Assembly: GCF_008642295.1 (NCBI RefSeq)
Contig: NZ_CP029190.1
Location: 4,199,501-4,263,500 of the forward strand
DNA length: 64,000 nt
Reading direction: 5' to 3'
Origin: Streptomyces venezuelae
GTDB lineage: Bacteria; Actinomycetota; Actinomycetes; Streptomycetales; Streptomycetaceae
Shown here: piece after piece, positions 1 through 9,424 of the stretch
How the letters are laid out: the number at the start of each line of letters is the position of its first letter
Position numbering within the stretch: the stretch's first letter is position 1
The notes under the pieces: model-generated
Told to the model about the DNA's origin: nothing
Databases searched by the model: none
Seen by the model: only the letters and a program-made list of their open reading frames with translations
Program-made: the position numbers and the translations under genes

Positions 1-93
1 GAGTCGGTGGAGCGGGGGTTCGCCGACCCCGCCCGGCGCGCCATCGCCGACCGGGCGGACCGGCAGGGCATCGGCGGCCGGGCGCGCACCTGA
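1..93 (+). CDS. C-terminal end of an unidentified gene (partial)
   Basis: The first 30 codons read open from the window edge and end in TGA at 91-93. Every codon ends in G or C, which in this genome is good evidence of a real reading frame. The visible tail is rich in Arg, Ala and Asp and shows no recognisable motif. It converges on the SDR gene with only three bases between the two stop codons. No function can be proposed from this fragment. Confidence 0.5.
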   Translation, partial: ESVERGFADPARRAIADRADRQGIGGRART

Positions 94-96
94 CGG

Positions 97-858
97 TCAG
101 AGCTCGCGGTGGACCTTGGTGTTCGAGGCCTGGGCGCGCGGGCGGACCACCAGCAGGTCGATGTTGACGTGGCTGGGACGGGTCACCGCCCAGGTGATGG
201 TGTCGGCCACGTCGTCGGCGGTGAGGGGTTCGGCCACGCCCGCGTAGACCTTCGCCGCCTTGTCGGTGTCGCCGCGGAAGCGGGTGGTGGCGAACTCCTC
301 GGTCTTCACCATGCCGGGGGCGATCTCGATGACCCGGACCGGCCGGCCGACGATCTCCAGGCGGAGGGTCTCGGCGAGGACACGGGCGCCGTTCTTGGCG
401 GCGACGTAGCCGGCGCCGCCCTCGTACGTGGCGTGCCCGGCCGTGGAGGACAGGATGACCACCGTGCCGTCGCCGGAGGCGTCCAGCGCGGGCAGCAGGG
501 CCTGGGTCATGTGGAGCGTGCCGAGGACGTTGACCTCGTACATGGTGCGCCAGTCGGCGGGGTCGCCGGTGGCGACCGGTTCGGCGCCCAGTGCCCCGCC
601 CGCATTGTTGACCAGCAGGTCGCAGCGGTCCAGGGAGGCGGCGAGGGCGTCCACGGCGGCCCGGTCGGTGACGTCCAGGGTCTGTGCGGCGGCGGAGTGG
701 CCGGCCGCGCGCAGCTCCTCGGCGAGCGCCTCGATGCGGTCCTTGCGGCGGGCCGTGAGGACCACGTGGTACCCGGCGGCGGCGAGCCGGCGGGCGGTGG
801 CCGCGCCGATGCCGCTGCTGGCTCCGGTGACGACTGCGGTACGGGTGGCCGTGCTCAT
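97..858 (-). CDS. SDR-family oxidoreductase
   Basis: A 253-residue classical short-chain dehydrogenase/reductase, expected to be a cytosolic NAD(P)-dependent alcohol/ketone oxidoreductase. The nucleotide-binding motif TGASSGIG is at residues 11-18, the NNAGG structural motif at 84-88, the catalytic serine pair near 137-138 and the YxxxK dyad at Tyr151/Lys155. Arg residues just after the second beta strand (TARRKDR) favour NADP over NAD. A GAGGAG ribosome site lies just ahead of the ATG. It is monocistronic, with the partial gene converging on it. The family is clear; the substrate cannot be told from sequence. Confidence 0.93.
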   Translation of the reverse strand: MSTATRTAVVTGASSGIGAATARRLAAAGYHVVLTARRKDRIEALAEELRAAGHSAAAQTLDVTDRAAVDALAASLDRCDLLVNNAGGALGAEPVATGDPADWRTMYEVNVLGTLHMTQALLPALDASGDGTVVILSSTAGHATYEGGAGYVAAKNGARVLAETLRLEIVGRPVRVIEIAPGMVKTEEFATTRFRGDTDKAAKVYAGVAEPLTADDVADTITWAVTRPSHVNIDLLVVRPRAQASNTKVHREL

Positions 859-926
859 GTGCGGAGCTCCTCGTATGGACGTACGTACGGTGTGCGTTCC
901 GGCCAGGATAGGCAGGCCGGCAGGCG

Positions 927-1262
927 TCAGCGCCCGCGCGGGACGTACATGATCACGGCCATGCCGGCCAGGCAGATCAGCGCGCCGGTCACGTCCCAGC
1001 GGTCCGGGCGGTAGCCGTCCGCGACCATGCCCCAGGCGAGCGAACCGGCGACGAAGACCCCGCCGTACGCGGCGAGGATGCGGGCGAAGTCGCCCTCCGG
1101 CTGGAGGGTGGCCGCGAAGCCGTAGAGGCCGAGGGCGATGGCTCCGGCGCCGATCCAGATCCAGCCCCGGTGTTCGCGCACGCCCTGCCAGACGAGCCAG
1201 GCACCGCCGATCTCCAGGAGGGCGGCGAGGGCGAACAGGGCGGCGGAACGGAAGATCAGCAT
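927..1262 (-). CDS. YnfA/UPF0060-family small membrane protein
   Basis: A 111-residue integral membrane protein with four predicted helices (about residues 5-24, 33-52, 61-80 and 89-107). This size and topology are typical of the UPF0060 (YnfA) family, which is related to small multidrug-resistance exporters. A conserved-looking feature is the acidic [11 protein letters not shown] segment in helix 1, where SMR proteins also carry an essential glutamate. The ATG at 1262 is preferred because the protein then begins directly with helix 1. The transport role is inferred from family resemblance only. Confidence 0.88.
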   Translation of the reverse strand: MLIFRSAALFALAALLEIGGAWLVWQGVREHRGWIWIGAGAIALGLYGFAATLQPEGDFARILAAYGGVFVAGSLAWGMVADGYRPDRWDVTGALICLAGMAVIMYVPRGR

Positions 1263-1439
1263 GTCCGGAAGGGTCCCATGCCGGGGGGACGGGGTGCCGG
1301 GGCCGGGATGCCGGGCCGAGGTGGCGGGCCGGGGTGCCGGGGGCGTGCAGATGGCCGTCGCCCCGCCCTCGTTCGTGTGATGGTCCGACTGTGTGCCCGG
1401 GTGGCCGGTTACCTTCCGCGTGTGGAGGTGGTGGCGGTG

Positions 1440-1928
1440 GTGCGTCGTGGTGTCGTACGGAGAGCAGTGGCGGCCGGGTCGGCCGCGCTGGCCGTGGTGC
1501 TCGTGGCCGGGGCCGCGGGAACGGCCGGCGCGGCCGGGGGCGGACCGGAGGCGGATGTGGCCTATCACGGCCGGGTGTCCCTGGCCGCGGGCCGCCTCGG
1601 CATCCTGCTGATCCCGGAGAACCAGGGTCCCGCCGCCCTGCCCACCGCCACCCTCCGGCTCCGGCTGTCGGCCGAACTCGCCGACCGGCAGCCGCTTGTC
1701 GAGGGCTGCGCCCGGGCCGGCCTGCGCGAGGTGGTGTGCGAGACGGGCGCGCTGCCCGAGCACGGGCACGGCCGGCACATCGGGCTTGCGCTGCGGCTGA
1801 AGGAACGGCCGTCCGAGGTCACCCTGCGGATCGACACCTGGTGGAACGGCGGCGCGACCGACCGGAACGTGCACAACAACCGGCATGTGGTGCTGGCGCT
1901 GGACACCGGGGACGTCTACGCCTTCTGA
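1440..1928 (+). CDS. Secreted hypothetical protein
   Basis: Starting at GTG 1440, the 162-residue product opens with three arginines in the first seven residues and a long Ala/Val/Leu core ending in GTAGA, a good Sec signal peptide. A GGAGG ribosome site at 1424-1428 sits about 11 bases upstream; in-frame starts at 1380 or 1422 are possible but would put charged or polar sequence ahead of the signal. The mature part contains two cysteines (GCARAG, VCETG) that could form a disulfide, and has a beta-rich look. It may be a small Ig-like extracellular domain. No family is recognised. Confidence 0.7.
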   Translation: MRRGVVRRAVAAGSAALAVVLVAGAAGTAGAAGGGPEADVAYHGRVSLAAGRLGILLIPENQGPAALPTATLRLRLSAELADRQPLVEGCARAGLREVVCETGALPEHGHGRHIGLALRLKERPSEVTLRIDTWWNGGATDRNVHNNRHVVLALDTGDVYAF

Positions 1929-1956
1929 GCCACCGGGGTGGCATGGCGCGGGAGCC

Positions 1957-2712
1957 TCAGACGGAGGCTCCCGGCGCGTTGCCGAACTCCTCGACCGCCT
2001 CCGAGACGATCCGCTCCAGGCGGGCGTGGTGGGCACCCCGCCAGTAGACGCGCTCGCAGTCGGTGCACTGGGCGAAGACGTCGTACGAGCGGTGCGTGCC
2101 GCCTTCGAGGCGGTCGCCGACGGAGTCCTTGTCGGCGGCGTGCAGCGGGCCGTTGCACGCCGTGCAGCGGGTCCAGGGCTCCAGGCGGGGTGCGAAGCGG
2201 CCCAGGACGTCGCGGAGTTGGTCGTCCGGGCGGTCGCTGTAGATGTACGCGCCGGCCCAGATCTCGCGGCGGCGCAGCAGCCCGCGGTCACGGGAGAGCA
2301 GCACCCGGCGCTCCGCGGCGGAGCGGGTGGCCAGGGCGGGGTCGCCGATGTCCTCGTTCTCGTAGGCCGCGTCGACACCCAGGAGCCGGAGGCGGCGGGC
2401 GAGCGTGCCGAGGTGGACGTCGAGCAGGAAGCGGAGCGGCGCGCCGGGGACCTCCTGGGGGCGGCTGACCCCCTGCACCTCGATGTGCTGCCCGGCCCGG
2501 GGCACGTAGGAGACGGGCACCTCCAGGCCGTCGACGAGGAGCCGCCCGACCTCGGTGAGCGGAACCCCGGCGGATTCGACGACATGGCCGAGGCTGGAGG
2601 CGCCGTCGGTCGGGGTCGGAATGCGGTCGGCGCGCCGGCTGGGCGGGGCGAAGAGGCGCAGCTCAGGGGCGAGGGTGAGGTGAATGTCTGGTCCGTTCAC
2701 GAACCCCAGCAT
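1957..2712 (-). CDS. Mut7-C RNase-fold protein with ubiquitin-like N-terminus
   Basis: This 251-residue protein has an N-terminal region of about 80 residues resembling the ubiquitin-like domain that precedes Mut7-C, followed by the Mut7-C (PIN-like RNase) domain. Visible signatures are [18 protein letters not shown], with the first acidic residue, LSRDRGLL with the second, and a C-terminal zinc ribbon made by CTAC and CTDC. The fold predicts a metal-dependent ribonuclease, but bacterial members are uncharacterised. An alternative GTG start at 2700 would shorten it by four residues. Confidence 0.85.
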   Translation of the reverse strand: MLGFVNGPDIHLTLAPELRLFAPPSRRADRIPTPTDGASSLGHVVESAGVPLTEVGRLLVDGLEVPVSYVPRAGQHIEVQGVSRPQEVPGAPLRFLLDVHLGTLARRLRLLGVDAAYENEDIGDPALATRSAAERRVLLSRDRGLLRRREIWAGAYIYSDRPDDQLRDVLGRFAPRLEPWTRCTACNGPLHAADKDSVGDRLEGGTHRSYDVFAQCTDCERVYWRGAHHARLERIVSEAVEEFGNAPGASV

Positions 2713-2766
2713 GCCATTGGCCGTGCCGCCGGGCGGACCGGTTTTCCGGGTTCCGACGCCCCTGCG

Positions 2767-3285
2767 TCAGCGGAGCGGGTGGTGCCAGTCGTTGCTGCGG
2801 TGGTTCGTGCCCCGGTACTCGAAGGTTGTTTCGCCCAGGAGTTCGAAGCCCGCGTTGCGGCAGACCGCGTTCGAGGCGGCGTTGTCGATGCCCGGGAAGG
2901 CGTGCAGGTGCGGGCGGGTGCCATGGGTGCGGGCGTGGGCGATCAGGGAGGTCACCGCCGCCAGCGCCAGGCCGCGGCCCTGGAACTCGGGCCGGATGCC
3001 CCAGCCCGTCTCGTACACGGGTTCGTCCTGCCAGTCGCGCTCCCAGAAGCCGACCGTTCCGACGGGCTCGCCGCCATCCGCCGGGATCACCATGAACATC
3101 CGGCCGGCGGCCGGCTCGCGGGCGCTCAGCGCCAGGTACCGGCGGTGCCGGTCGGCGAGCTGTTCGTCGGTTTCCGGGCCTCCGAGGAACCGGGTCATCG
3201 CGGGCGAGTTGTTCTGCCGCAGCAGCAGGACGAAGTCCTCGCCCTCGGCCCACGGGATCAGCTGTACGGCCGGCTTCGTGTCCAT
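2767..3285 (-). CDS. GNAT-family N-acetyltransferase (RimJ/RimL-like)
   Basis: A 172-residue acetyltransferase of the type that acts on protein N-termini or small amines. The acetyl-CoA pyrophosphate-binding segment is read as EFQGRGLALAAVTSL, preceded by the beta-4 strand GWGIRP, and the C-terminal region has the usual NAASNAVCRNAGFELLGE motif of the RimJ/RimL group. ATG 3285 was chosen over an in-frame GTG two codons upstream. The substrate is unknown. Its neighbours give no functional clue. Confidence 0.88.
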   Translation of the reverse strand: MDTKPAVQLIPWAEGEDFVLLLRQNNSPAMTRFLGGPETDEQLADRHRRYLALSAREPAAGRMFMVIPADGGEPVGTVGFWERDWQDEPVYETGWGIRPEFQGRGLALAAVTSLIAHARTHGTRPHLHAFPGIDNAASNAVCRNAGFELLGETTFEYRGTNHRSNDWHHPLR

Positions 3286-3301
3286 GGGCACGACCTTACG
3301 G

Positions 3302-3937
3302 TCAGGGCCAGACCAGGCAGTACGGCTGGTGGCCCGCCTCGTGCAGGCGGAGGGAGAAGTCCTGCCACTCGTGGAGCAGCTGGTAGATGTTGAACGCGTC
3401 GCTCGGGCCGCCCCGGTCCGGCACCGTGGACCAGATGAAGGCCGCCGCGCCCACCGATTCCTCGCCGAGGTCGCGGAGCGGCTCGACCACCGTCATGGGG
3501 AGCTTCACCACCGCGTAGTCGGGGTGCAGGACCACCAGCTCCAGCGGCGGCACCTTGTGCAGGGGTATGCCCTCGATGCCGGTCAGGACCATGGCGGCCA
3601 TCGTCTCCGGCTTGATCTTGGTGAACAGGCCGCCCATGCCGAGTTCGTCGCCGCCGAGCTCCTCCGGCCGCATGGTGACCGGGACCCGCGCGGCCGTGGC
3701 GCCGTCCGGGGCGCCGAAGTATTTGTACGTCACACCCATGCCGCGGCCCCCGACGCCGCCGTCCTCGCCATCGGCTGCGTCGGCGGACGAGGCTGCGTTC
3801 GGGCTCGGCGCCGGTTCGGCCGAACCGCGCCGGTGCTTGCCGCCGCGACGGCGGGCCTGGCGGGCCTCCCGGGCTTCGCGGGCGCGCTGCGGGTCGAGGC
3901 CGTCCGTACCCTCGCCCGGTCCACCACCGCGTTGCAT
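3302..3937 (-). CDS. Conserved-looking hypothetical protein with basic linker
   Basis: From ATG 3937 the product is 211 residues. The first 65 are low-complexity: Glu/Arg/Ala-rich, then a basic RRRGGKHRRG patch and an Ala/Asp/Gly-rich linker. The folded part of about 145 residues starts near GMGVTYKYFG and contains FNIYQLLHEW and ends in YCLVWP. A GGTGGAG sequence lies just before the chosen start, though its spacing is short; translation from the internal ATG near the folded domain is possible. It is divergent from hemL, 139 bases away. No function is recognised. Confidence 0.7.
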   Translation of the reverse strand: MQRGGGPGEGTDGLDPQRAREAREARQARRRGGKHRRGSAEPAPSPNAASSADAADGEDGGVGGRGMGVTYKYFGAPDGATAARVPVTMRPEELGGDELGMGGLFTKIKPETMAAMVLTGIEGIPLHKVPPLELVVLHPDYAVVKLPMTVVEPLRDLGEESVGAAAFIWSTVPDRGGPSDAFNIYQLLHEWQDFSLRLHEAGHQPYCLVWP

Positions 3938-4076
3938 ATCTCCACCCGACTGGTCTTGCCTGCGCCTGCCCCGGCCCCGTGGCCCCCGCCACGCAGCCCG
4001 ATCATCATGGCAGTGACCTCCCCCGCGCCGCAGCGGTGAAACGCCCGCCCGCAAGACTGTCGCCGCCTCTGAGACC

Positions 4077-5399
4077 ATGGCTGGTGTGAGCTACCCGTAC
4101 ACGTATGAAGCCCCAGTTTCGCAGACGCTCTTCGAGCGCGCGTCCCTCGTGACCCCCGGCGGCGTGAACTCTCCGGTCCGTGCCTTCCGCGCCGTGGGTG
4201 GTACGCCCCGGTTCATGGTGTCCGGGACCGGTCCGTACCTCACCGATGCCGACGGCCGTGAGTATGTCGACCTCGTGTGCTCCTGGGGGCCGATGATTCT
4301 CGGCCACTCCCACCCGGAAGTGATCGCCGCCGTGCAGGAGGCCGTCGCGCGCGGCACCTCCTTCGGCACGCCCGGCGAGGGCGAGGTCGCGCTGGCCGAG
4401 GAGATCGTCTCCCGTATCGAGCCCGTCGAGCAGGTCCGGCTGGTTTCCTCCGGCACCGAGGCGACCATGTCGGCCATCCGCCTGGCCCGCGGCTTCACGG
4501 GCCGCGCCAAGGTCGTGAAGTTCGCCGGCTGCTACCACGGTCACGTGGACGCGCTGCTGGCCGCCGCCGGTTCCGGTCTCGCGACTTTCGCGCTGCCGGA
4601 CACCCCGGGCGTGACCGGCGCCCAGGCCGGCGACACGATCGTGCTCCCCTACAACGACCTGGACGCGGTGCGCGCGGCCTTCGCCGCGCACCCCGGCGAG
4701 ATCGCCTGTGTGATCACCGAGGCCGCCCCCGGCAACATGGGCGTGGTGACGCCCGCGCCCGGTTTCAACCAGGGCCTGGCCGACCTGTGCCGGGAGAACG
4801 GCGCACTGTTCGTCTCCGACGAGGTCATGACCGGCTTCCGCACCTCGCGGGCCGGCTGGTACGGGGTCGAGGGCGTCAAGCCCGACCTGATGACCTTCGG
4901 CAAGGTCATGGGCGGCGGCTTCCCGGCCGCGGCCTTCGGCGGCCGGGCCGATGTGATGGCGTACCTGGCGCCGGCCGGGCCGGTCTACCAGGCGGGCACG
5001 TTGTCCGGTAACCCGGTGGCCACCGCCGCCGGCCTCGCGCAGCTGCGGCTGCTCGACGAGGCCGCGTACGACAAGGTCAACGCGGTGTCGGCCGAGATCC
5101 GGCAGCTGGTGACCGGCGCGCTCACCAAGGAGGGCGTGGCGCACCGGCTGCAGACCGCCTCCAACATGTTCTCCGTCTTCTTCACCCCCGACGAGGTACG
5201 GAACTACGAGGACGCCAAGCAGCAGGAGAGCTTCCGCTTCACCGCGTTCTTCCACGCGATGCTGGCGAACGGCGTCTACCTGCCGCCGTCGGCCTTCGAG
5301 TCCTGGTTCGTGTCCACCGCCCACGACGAGCAGGCGGTCGAGCGGATCGCAGCGGCGCTGCCGGCCGCTGCCCGCGCCGCCGCGGAGGCCACCGCATGA
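4077..5399 (+). CDS. hemL: Glutamate-1-semialdehyde 2,1-aminomutase
   Basis: HemL converts glutamate-1-semialdehyde to 5-aminolevulinate, the last step of the C5 route to heme. The 440-residue length is normal for this class III aminotransferase. Diagnostic segments are the start [36 protein letters not shown] (PLP phosphate contact), [16 protein letters not shown] and TFGKVMGGG, whose lysine near residue 275 should form the PLP Schiff base. No clear ribosome site precedes ATG 4077; a GTG three codons later is an alternative. The gene overlaps the next by ATGA and heads a block that continues into cytochrome c maturation. Confidence 0.97.
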   Translation: MAGVSYPYTYEAPVSQTLFERASLVTPGGVNSPVRAFRAVGGTPRFMVSGTGPYLTDADGREYVDLVCSWGPMILGHSHPEVIAAVQEAVARGTSFGTPGEGEVALAEEIVSRIEPVEQVRLVSSGTEATMSAIRLARGFTGRAKVVKFAGCYHGHVDALLAAAGSGLATFALPDTPGVTGAQAGDTIVLPYNDLDAVRAAFAAHPGEIACVITEAAPGNMGVVTPAPGFNQGLADLCRENGALFVSDEVMTGFRTSRAGWYGVEGVKPDLMTFGKVMGGGFPAAAFGGRADVMAYLAPAGPVYQAGTLSGNPVATAAGLAQLRLLDEAAYDKVNAVSAEIRQLVTGALTKEGVAHRLQTASNMFSVFFTPDEVRNYEDAKQQESFRFTAFFHAMLANGVYLPPSAFESWFVSTAHDEQAVERIAAALPAAARAAAEATA

Positions 5400-6076
5400 G
5401 CAGCAGCGACATCACCGTCGTCCACCTGGTGCGGCACGGCGAGGTGGAGAACCCGGACGGCGTGCTGTACGGACGCCGGCCCGGCTACCACCTCTCCGGT
5501 CTCGGCCGGCAGATGGCCGACCGGGTCGCGGAGCACCTGGAGGGCCGGGACATCACCTACGTCGTGTCCTCCCCGCTGGAGCGCGCGCAGGAGACGGCGG
5601 CGCCGATCGCCAAGAGCCACGGCCTGGACCTGGCCACGGACGCCCGGCTGCTGGAGGCGGAGAACGTCTTCGAGGGCAAGACCTTCGGGGTCGGTGACGG
5701 CGCGCTGCGCAAGCCGGCGAACTGGAAGCACCTGACGAACCCGTTCCGGCCGTCCTGGGGCGAGCCGTACGTCGAGCAGGTCGTCCGGATGATGGGTGCG
5801 CTGGACGCGGCGCGCGAGGCGGCGCGCGGCCACGAGGCGGTGTGCGTCAGCCACCAGCTGCCGATCTGGATCGTGCGGAGCTTCGCGGAAAAGCGGCGGC
5901 TGTGGCACGACCCGCGGCGCCGGCAGTGCACGCTGGCCTCGCTGACCTCGTTCACGTACCAGGGCGACAGGATCGTTTCCGTGGGCTACAGCGAGCCGGC
6001 CCGGGACCTGGTTCCGGCGCATCTGCTCGCAGGGGCGAAGCCGGTGAAGGGCAAGTCCAAGGCATTTGGGGCATAA
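5396..6076 (+). CDS. Histidine phosphatase (phosphoglycerate-mutase-like) family protein
   Basis: A 226-residue branch-1 histidine phosphatase. The phosphohistidine motif VRHGE is near residues 12-16, the second arginine lies in [10 protein letters not shown], and the proton-donor and second histidine motif is VSHQLPIW. It overlaps hemL by four bases, so the two are translationally coupled. In actinobacteria this gene commonly sits between hemL and the cytochrome c maturation genes, but no heme-related substrate is established. A sugar phosphate or other phosphomonoester is equally possible. Confidence 0.93.
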   Translation: MSSSDITVVHLVRHGEVENPDGVLYGRRPGYHLSGLGRQMADRVAEHLEGRDITYVVSSPLERAQETAAPIAKSHGLDLATDARLLEAENVFEGKTFGVGDGALRKPANWKHLTNPFRPSWGEPYVEQVVRMMGALDAAREAARGHEAVCVSHQLPIWIVRSFAEKRRLWHDPRRRQCTLASLTSFTYQGDRIVSVGYSEPARDLVPAHLLAGAKPVKGKSKAFGA

Positions 6077-6162
6077 GGCCCTAAACGGGGTGCCCGGGCT
6101 CGGACTTGGCGTCGCGACAGCGGCGCCGGATCCGGGCCCGGGAACCCTCGGCGGTCCGCCGG

Positions 6163-6186
6163 CAGCCGCCTGATCAGCCGCCTGAT
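6163..6186 (+). repeat. Two tandem 12-base repeats
   Basis: The sequence CAGCCGCCTGAT occurs twice without a gap, each copy containing TGATCA at its junction, and is followed by GCGGCGG that can pair back with CCGCC. It lies in the 186-base gap between the phosphatase gene and resA. It could form a hairpin that ends or slows transcription, but there is no T-run. Nothing else recognisable is present in this gap. Confidence 0.5.
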
Positions 6187-6262
6187 CAGCGGCGGAGCGG
6201 CGGCTGGGCGGTGTCCCGGGGGGTGCGGAAGATCCCTGATATGCCCATGCGAAACTTTTCAC

Positions 6263-6862
6263 ATGAGAATTGGCCGCGCCCCCATCCTGCTGACCGCGGT
6301 GACCCTCGCGAGCAGCCTCACCCTCACGGCGTGTTCCGACGGCGGCAAGACCGCCACCGGCTCGGCCGGCGGCAACTACGTCACCGGCCCCTCCGGCGTC
6401 TCCACCGTCGCCAAGGCGGACCGGGTCGCGGCGCCCACGCTGGACGGCGAGACCATCGACGGCAAGACGCTCGACACCGCCTCCCTCAAGGGCAAGGTCA
6501 TCGTCCTCAACGTGTGGGGGTCGTGGTGCCCGCCGTGCCGTGCCGAGGCGCCCGACTTCGCCAAGGTCTCCAAGGAGATGGAAGCGGCCGGCAAGCCCGT
6601 CGCCTTCGTCGGGATCAACACCCGCGACAACAGCAAGCAGAACGCGCTCAACTTCGACGAGGACTACGGGATCACCTACCCGAGCTTCTTCGACCCCGAC
6701 GGCCGGCTGATGCTCCGGTTCCCCAAGAACACGCTCAGCGCCCAGTCGATCCCCTCCACGATCGTGATCGACAAGGACGGCAGGATCGCGGCCCGCACCC
6801 TGGTGGCGATCAGCGGCGAGACGCTGAAGAAGATGATCGACCCGCTGCTCGCGGAGAAGTGA
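6263..6862 (+). CDS. resA: ResA-like thiol-disulfide oxidoreductase lipoprotein
   Basis: A 199-residue TlpA/ResA-family thioredoxin-like protein that should reduce the CXXCH cysteines of apocytochrome c on the outer face of the membrane. The signal peptide ends in the lipobox LTAC, so Cys at about residue 24 is likely lipidated. The active site is WGSWCPPCRAE, the CPPC form typical of extracytoplasmic TlpA/ResA proteins. It begins a tight block with ccdA four bases downstream, giving the standard System II order of reductant, electron carrier and ligase. Confidence 0.94.
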   Translation: MRIGRAPILLTAVTLASSLTLTACSDGGKTATGSAGGNYVTGPSGVSTVAKADRVAAPTLDGETIDGKTLDTASLKGKVIVLNVWGSWCPPCRAEAPDFAKVSKEMEAAGKPVAFVGINTRDNSKQNALNFDEDYGITYPSFFDPDGRLMLRFPKNTLSAQSIPSTIVIDKDGRIAARTLVAISGETLKKMIDPLLAEK

Positions 6863-6866
6863 TTCC

Positions 6867-7649
6867 GTGGCCCCCCTGACCCCCGTGCTGCCCCTCGCCG
6901 CCGAGACCGGCGTGAACGAGACCGTACTGAGCGGCGGCCTGCTGCTGGCCGTGCCCATCGCCCTGCTCGCGGGACTGGTCTCCTTCTTCTCGCCCTGCGT
7001 CCTGCCGCTCGTCCCCGGCTACCTCTCCTACGTGACCGGGGCCAGCGGCGCCGACCTCGCCGAGGCCCGGCGCGGCCGGCTGCTCGCCGGGGCCTCGCTC
7101 TTCGTCCTCGGCTTCACCGCCGTGTTCGTCTCCGGCGGCGCCCTCTTCGGGGAGTTCGGCCGGACCCTCCAGGCCAACGGGGACACCATCTCCCGGGTCA
7201 TGGGCGTCCTGGTGATCCTCCTCGGCCTGTTCTTCATGGGCTGGATCCCCGGCCTGACGATGCGGGAGTTCCGCTTCCACAAGAAGCCCGCGGCCGGTCT
7301 GCTGGGAGCGCCCGTGCTGGGTGTCCTGTTCGGCATAGGCTGGGCCCCCTGCACCGGCCCCACCCTCGGCGCCCTCATGACGCTCTCCTTCAACGAGGCC
7401 AGCGCCGTCCGGGGGGCGAGCCTGACCGCCGTCTACTGCCTGGGCCTCGGCCTGCCGTTCATCGTCACCGCCGTCGCCTTCCGCAAGGCGCTCGGCGCCT
7501 TCGGCTGGGTCAAGAAGCACTACGCCTGGGTGATGCGGATCGGCGGCGGCATGCTGATCGTCACCGGCATCCTGCTCGTCACAGGAATCTGGAACAGCAT
7601 CGTGTGGGAAATGCAGAGCTGGACCAGCGGCTTCACCGTCGGGATCTGA
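6867..7649 (+). CDS. ccdA: Cytochrome c biogenesis protein CcdA
   Basis: CcdA carries electrons from cytoplasmic thioredoxin across the membrane to ResA-type proteins. The 260-residue product has about six membrane helices and the two redox cysteines in the expected contexts, FFSPCVLPLVPGY in the first helix and GWAPCTGPTLGA in the fourth. The GTG start lies four bases after the resA stop. An extra hydrophilic stretch of about 25 residues precedes helix 1. Placement between resA and resB fits a System II maturation operon. Confidence 0.95.
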   Translation: MAPLTPVLPLAAETGVNETVLSGGLLLAVPIALLAGLVSFFSPCVLPLVPGYLSYVTGASGADLAEARRGRLLAGASLFVLGFTAVFVSGGALFGEFGRTLQANGDTISRVMGVLVILLGLFFMGWIPGLTMREFRFHKKPAAGLLGAPVLGVLFGIGWAPCTGPTLGALMTLSFNEASAVRGASLTAVYCLGLGLPFIVTAVAFRKALGAFGWVKKHYAWVMRIGGGMLIVTGILLVTGIWNSIVWEMQSWTSGFTVGI

Positions 7650-7663
7650 GGACGTCACATCAC

Positions 7664-9424
7664 ATGAGTACGACCGACAACACCACGGGCACGGAGGCCG
7701 CCGCCGACCGCGAGGCCCCGGGCACGGACGCCGACCGCGAGGCCACCGGCACGGACGCCGCCGCCGACCGCGAGGCCGCCGCCCAGCTGTCCACCGCACC
7801 CGTCGAGGACGGCGGCCAGGACACCGCCCCCGCCGGCATCGGGGTCATCGGCTGGGCCCGCTGGTTCTGGCGCCAGCTCACCTCCATGCGGGTGGCGCTG
7901 ATCCTGCTGCTCCTGCTCTCTCTGGGGTCCATCCCCGGCTCGCTGATCCCGCAGACCCAGGTCGACCCGATGAAGGTCGCCCAGTGGAAGCAGGACCACG
8001 ATTTCTGGGTGCCGGCCGCCGAGAAGCTCCAGCTCTTCGACGTCTACACCTCGTTCTGGTTCTCCGCGATCTATCTGCTGCTCTTCATCTCGCTCATCGG
8101 CTGCATCGTCCCGCGCACCTGGCAGTTCACCGGCCAGCTGCGCGGTCGCCCGCCGGCCGCCCCCAAGCGGCTGAAGCGGCTCCCCGTCTACGCGACCTGG
8201 CGCACCGGGACCGCCCCGGAGGAGGTCCTCGCCCATGCGCAGTCCGTCCTCCGCGGACGCCGCTTCCGCACCGAGACCGCCGGGGACGCGGTCGCCGCCG
8301 AGAAGGGCTACCTGCGCGAGGCCGGAAACCTGCTCTTCCACATCGCCCTGATCGTGATGCTGGTGGCCTTCGCGGCCGGCCAGCTCTTCAAGTCCGAGGG
8401 CGGCAAGCTCGTCCTCCGCGGCAAGGGCTTCTCGAACACCCTCACCCAGTACGACGACTTCAAGTCCGGCAGCCTCTTCGACGTCGACGACCTGCCGAAG
8501 TTCAGCTTCACCCTGGACCGGTTCGACGCCACCTTCGAGAAGACCGGCCCGCAGAAGGGCACCCCGCGCGACTTCAAGGCGCACGTCACGGTCCGCGAGG
8601 GTGCCGACGGCACCCCCCGCAAGGCCGAGATCGAGGTCAACGAGCCCCTCGACGTCGACGGTTCCAAGATCTACCTGCTCGGCCACGGCTATGCGCCGAT
8701 CGTCTCGGTGACCGACCGCAACGGCAAGGTGATCTTCAAGGACGCCGTGCCGATGCTGCCGCAGGACTCCAACCTCACCTCCTCCGGCGCGATCAAGGTG
8801 CCGGACGGCTACCGCGGCAAGGACGGCAACAAGACCCAGCTGGGCTTCGCCGCCTGGTTCGTGCCGACCTACGCCGGCGAGGGCAAGGGCACGATGTTCT
8901 CGCAGTTCCCGGCGCTGGACTTCCCGGTGCTCGCGCTCAGCGCCTACCACGGCTCCCTGGGCGTGGACTCGGGCCTGCCGCAGAACGTGTACCAGCTCGA
9001 CACCCGCAAGATGCAGAAGTTCCCGGGCGACAACGGCGAGGTCTTCAAGCAGAAGCTGCTGCCCGGCGAGACCATGACCCTGCCCGACGGCGCCGGTTCG
9101 GTGAAGTTCGAGGGCATCGAGCGCTGGGCCACCTTCCAGGTCTCCCAGCAGCCCGGCAACGGCCTCGCACTCGCGGGCTCGGTCGCCGCCGTCCTCGGGC
9201 TGGCCGCCTCGCTGTTCATCCAGCGCCGCCGGATCTGGGTCCGCGCGGTGCCCGGCCCGGACGGGGTGACCGTGGTCGAGCTGGCCGGTCTCGGCCGCAG
9301 CGAGTCCGCGCGGCTCCCGGAGGAACTGGCGGAGCTGGCCGCCACGCTGCACGACCGGGCGCCCACGGCGCCCGCCTCGTCCGAGGATCCTGTCGAAGAA
9401 ACCGTTGAAGGAGAGCGTGGATGA
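7664..9424 (+). CDS. resB: Cytochrome c biogenesis protein ResB
   Basis: ResB (Ccs1) is one half of the System II heme transport and ligation complex. The 586-residue protein begins with a disordered Asp/Ala/Thr-rich region of about 60 residues with repeated DREA units, then two helices (MRVALILLLLLSLGSIPGS and FWFSAIYLLLFISLIGC), a third at LLFHIALIVMLVAFAAG, a large extracytoplasmic domain of about 280 residues and a final helix near LALAGSVAAVLGLAASLF. ATG 7664 is the first sensible start after ccdA. The stop overlaps the ccsB ATG by four bases. Confidence 0.95.
   Translation: MSTTDNTTGTEAAADREAPGTDADREATGTDAAADREAAAQLSTAPVEDGGQDTAPAGIGVIGWARWFWRQLTSMRVALILLLLLSLGSIPGSLIPQTQVDPMKVAQWKQDHDFWVPAAEKLQLFDVYTSFWFSAIYLLLFISLIGCIVPRTWQFTGQLRGRPPAAPKRLKRLPVYATWRTGTAPEEVLAHAQSVLRGRRFRTETAGDAVAAEKGYLREAGNLLFHIALIVMLVAFAAGQLFKSEGGKLVLRGKGFSNTLTQYDDFKSGSLFDVDDLPKFSFTLDRFDATFEKTGPQKGTPRDFKAHVTVREGADGTPRKAEIEVNEPLDVDGSKIYLLGHGYAPIVSVTDRNGKVIFKDAVPMLPQDSNLTSSGAIKVPDGYRGKDGNKTQLGFAAWFVPTYAGEGKGTMFSQFPALDFPVLALSAYHGSLGVDSGLPQNVYQLDTRKMQKFPGDNGEVFKQKLLPGETMTLPDGAGSVKFEGIERWATFQVSQQPGNGLALAGSVAAVLGLAASLFIQRRRIWVRAVPGPDGVTVVELAGLGRSESARLPEELAELAATLHDRAPTAPASSEDPVEETVEGERG

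Noticed and set aside
6163..6186. CRISPR-like repeat
   Set aside because: Only two 12-base units in tandem without spacers; a simple local duplication.
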